Part shown: piece after piece, positions 61,597 through 64,000 of the stretch
Layout: each line of letters begins with the position of its first letter
Numbering within the stretch: position 1 is the first letter of the stretch
Source: Oenanthe sinensis
Taxonomy: Eukaryota; Streptophyta; Magnoliopsida; Apiales; Apiaceae
Assembly (NCBI GenBank): GCA_028671895.1
Contig: CM053800.1
Location: forward strand, 8,205,886-8,269,885
Reading direction: 5' to 3'
DNA length: 64,000 nucleotides
Notes under the pieces: generated by a model
The model's input: only the letters and a program-made list of their open reading frames with translations
The model's database searches: none
Told to the model about the DNA's origin: nothing
Made by a program: the position numbers and the translations under genes

Positions 61597-64000
61597 ATGG
61601 CAAACCCAAATTTCACAATTCCCAAGACCAACTTTGTTAATCTCTCTGCTGATCGAGCAACTGGTAGATTTATTCACTATCAGTTCTGGATTGAATCCCT
61701 CAACAACACATCAATCATAAGTCATGCTTTAACTACCTCTCCCATCCTGAATGTCAAAGCCCTTCAAGCTGCTTACTCTACACTAGAGATTCAGGGTGGA
61801 AAAGCCAATCCAACAGGCCTATCCTTTACTATTGGTGGTGTCAAATATGAAGTCAGTCTGCGGAAGTTCAATGAGTTACTCGGGCTTCCTACAGAAGATT
61901 ATGCTCCGGAACCCACTATGGAGGATATGTTGTAATTATTCACGGAGATAGGTTGTCGTCCTCCCACGGGTCCTATCAAGGTAACAAAGGTTAACACCGG
62001 TATGCTACCAGCTGAGTGGGATTATGTAGTTCAGGCCATTCAGCGCTGCATGTTCCCAAAGGACAAAGACTACAGGCCAATGAACAACAGCTGCCGGGTA
62101 ATACTATATGGAGTGGCAAACAACAGGAGAGTGAATGTGGGCAAACATCTGTTGATTCAGTTGCATGAGAGGTGGGCATTGGAGAAAAATGCCTCAAGGA
62201 ATCCAGAAGATGGTCCAGTCAAATGCTGGATGCCAAGATTTCTTCAGATGGTTCTGGATGACGTCCTTTCAGAGGAACACAGAAGAATATTTCAAGGCTC
62301 TGAAAGGATGGCATGTTTTGATATGACTCTAAAGAGTATCTCCACCATGGAAACCCAACAAAAGTCAAGACTTTTTGAGTTGCGCCTGACTCCGTACTTC
62401 CAGGATCTGCAAGATGAGTATGCTAGGAGGCATGCTTCTCAGTTTACTGCAGTAGAAGCTGAGAGTAGCGGTAATGAAGCTGAAGGTGGAGATCAAGTGC
62501 CTAGAAATTTGGAACAAGCAGGTATGGATGTTGACATGGCCGAGGCAAATGTTGCAGAAGCTGGAGCTGACAAGGATGACGATCTTCTGAGTCAGGTACC
62601 TATTCTTGCTGATCTTGATCAATCATCAATTCAACCTGTTTTCTACAGCCGTGGGCCTGAAAACCCCCAGGCTCTATCCCAGGCTGCAAGCCTTTCTGTT
62701 CATAAACGTTCAGCCATCCCTAAAACTGGTGATAAAAGGAAGGCAAGCTTATCTGAGTCGAGTGATTCGAGTGGAGGGAGTGTAGGAGTTGAGAGAGTAG
62801 TCACTTCAGCAGCTCTGCCACCTCCAAAGAAGCAAAAGGTGGATTCAAACCCAGTGGCAACTGCACAACATGCTAAGGTTAGTTCACCTCTCACAGCCAC
62901 CACACCTCACGCTGGTGGCTCTCCTCTCCAAATCATTTCAACACATTCGCACTCGCCTAGGCATGTTGGTGAGAGTCAAGGAGGGGGTCCAGCTCAACAG
63001 CCAATAGGAGCTGGCCCTACCTTCCCTGAGTTGTCCGCTCAGGGCTCTTTGAGCAATTTCTCGGAAGGGGAATGGCAAACTGAGACTAGCACTTCTGATA
63101 CTAGTATCTCAGGAAGTTTTAATGAGGAAGAGTCTGTCGAATCTAGTACGGATGACGCTTCCTCATCTAAATCAGAAAACAAGTTGCTTGCAGAGCAACG
63201 ACATCTGGTGACTGGTGGGTCTACGCCTCCAGAACAGCCCAGCGAACCAGAAAAGGTTCTAAGTGAACAAGGGGATGACATGGTCATAACGCCATCTCCT
63301 ATCGTAGACACAGCGCTTAAAGGCTCAGTCTCACTGACCGATATCGCCGACCAACTCACCGCTAGTCCCCAGCGATTAGTGGATGAGGCTCTAGTACTGT
63401 TAGGCTCTAAACACGAGGGAGAGACAGGGAGAGTAGATCCCTTCTTTTTAGGGATCTTGAGTGAAACAGAACCCGGCGAGAGTAAACAGTCTAACCCAAG
63501 CCAAACACCGTCCCCCAAATTGCAGGATTTAGTGAAGAAAGTGGAGGCTTTGGAGGCTGGAGTTGCTGGTGTTACTGCTGCCGTCTCTTCTCACTCTGGA
63601 AGATTGGAGGTTGGAGCTCAGTTCATGGAGAACCTGATTGCCGTCCAAAATCAAATGATTGACAAGATAAATAATCTTGGATTGGCACAGGTGGAGGTTG
63701 GGAGGTCAGTAGATGATGTCACTTATGGCATGTCTCAGGTTTGGACGAAACTGAATGAACTACTTGATGCTGTCTTTGGACGTAACAAGGATGGACCTGG
63801 TCCTTCAACTGGTGGTGGTGCTGACGATAATAATGATGATGATGCTCCTGATGAGGATAACACACCTAAGGGGGAGAAGGAGGATCAAGGTCTGAAAAAG
63901 CTGACTAGTAAGGGTCCCGTGATCGAGTCCTCAAACAAATCTGGTGAAAAGGAGGTGGAGGAGACTCAACCGGCACTTAAGGACAAAGGCAAGCAGAAGA
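61597..64000 (+). pseudogene. S4 third ORF (Sirevirus ORF3), one stop, 3' end outside the window
   Basis: The start is ATG 61597 (MANPNFTIPKTNF), preceded by AAAATGG context. The frame gives 112 codons, then a single TAA at 61933-61935, and stays open to the end of the window, 688 more codons. The N-terminal 280 residues look globular (VSLRKFNELLGLP, NSCRVILYGVANNRR). The middle is Ser/Pro/Glu rich with two basic NLS-like patches (KTGDKRKASL; PPPKKQKV at about 62818-62841). The C-terminal part has a long amphipathic helix (LQDLVKKVEALEAG, VGRSVDDVTYGMSQVW) and then an acidic tail. No signal peptide or membrane span is visible. It is homologous in layout to ORF3 of S1 and S2. Function unknown. 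Confidence 0.8.

Larger units (their letters stand above)
52880..64000 (+). mobile_element. Ty1/copia Sirevirus S4, 5' LTR to ORF3 (runs off the window)
   Basis: This element is inserted in the C3 RT gene. It carries a 1.25-kb LTR, primer site, one intact gag ORF (849 codons), one intact pol ORF (1,114 codons), a spacer with GATCGA repeats, and ORF3 with a single stop. The intact PR, IN, RT and RNase H make it the youngest and most nearly functional element here. The presumed left target duplication is AACCT (52875-52879). Confidence 0.93.

Noticed and set aside
62700..63518. Minus-strand frames of 67 and 159 codons under ORF3 of S4
   Set aside because: They are shadows of the long plus-strand ORF3, which is open across the whole region and has coherent composition.

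Overview
The window is plant nuclear DNA, almost certainly from a dicot. It is AT-rich, intron-bearing and packed with nested LTR retrotransposons, DNA transposons and Helitron-like relics. Only one short gene looks like a host gene: an IDA-LIKE (IDL) secreted peptide precursor at 7315-7554. I cannot fix the species from the sequence alone.

Layout, left to right. (1) 1-6682: the 5' LTR, gag and pol of a decayed Ty3/gypsy element of the Tat lineage on the minus strand. It has two RNase H domains, and the end of an antisense ORF lies beyond pol. (2) 6683-9783: the IDL gene in AT-rich DNA, followed by two tandem Helitron-like non-autonomous repeats. (3) 9784-14749: a CACTA element with perfect 17-bp termini. 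It carries captured host gene pieces, including exons of an ATP-dependent 6-phosphofructokinase with introns retained. (4) 14750-17930: AT-rich DNA with a 617-bp hAT-type element that has a perfect 8-bp target duplication. (5) 17931-18481: an LTR remnant in inverted orientation. (6) 18482-29639: a complete but mutationally dead Ty1/copia Sirevirus (called S1) with an unusually long third ORF. (7) 29640-35398: AT-rich DNA with diverged repeats, an intron-containing RPA-like pseudogene and a second hAT-type element (33297-34457, perfect 8-bp target duplication). (8) 35404-45589: a second Sirevirus (S2) with both LTRs and a perfect 5-bp target duplication. (9) 45595-46329: a tandem repeat of about 240 bp. 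(10) 46330 to the end: a nest of three elements. An S1-family LTR is interrupted by a copia element (C3, from 46586), and C3 is interrupted inside its reverse transcriptase by a third Sirevirus (S4, from 52880). S4 has intact gag and pol ORFs and runs off the window.

How the parts relate. The Sireviruses share one plan: LTR, initiator-Met-tRNA primer site, long Gag with zinc knuckles, PR-IN-RT-RNase H, a non-coding spacer, then a third ORF with a C-terminal coiled coil. Each family carries its own short palindrome-like DNA motif, amplified both in its LTR and in the pol-ORF3 spacer. This shared architecture with private motifs is the most interesting signal I see. Other notable points are a run of perfect stem-loops and a four-copy 16-bp motif in the long leader of C3, two different gag-pol junction arrangements, and a 10-G run that replaces coding sequence in S2.
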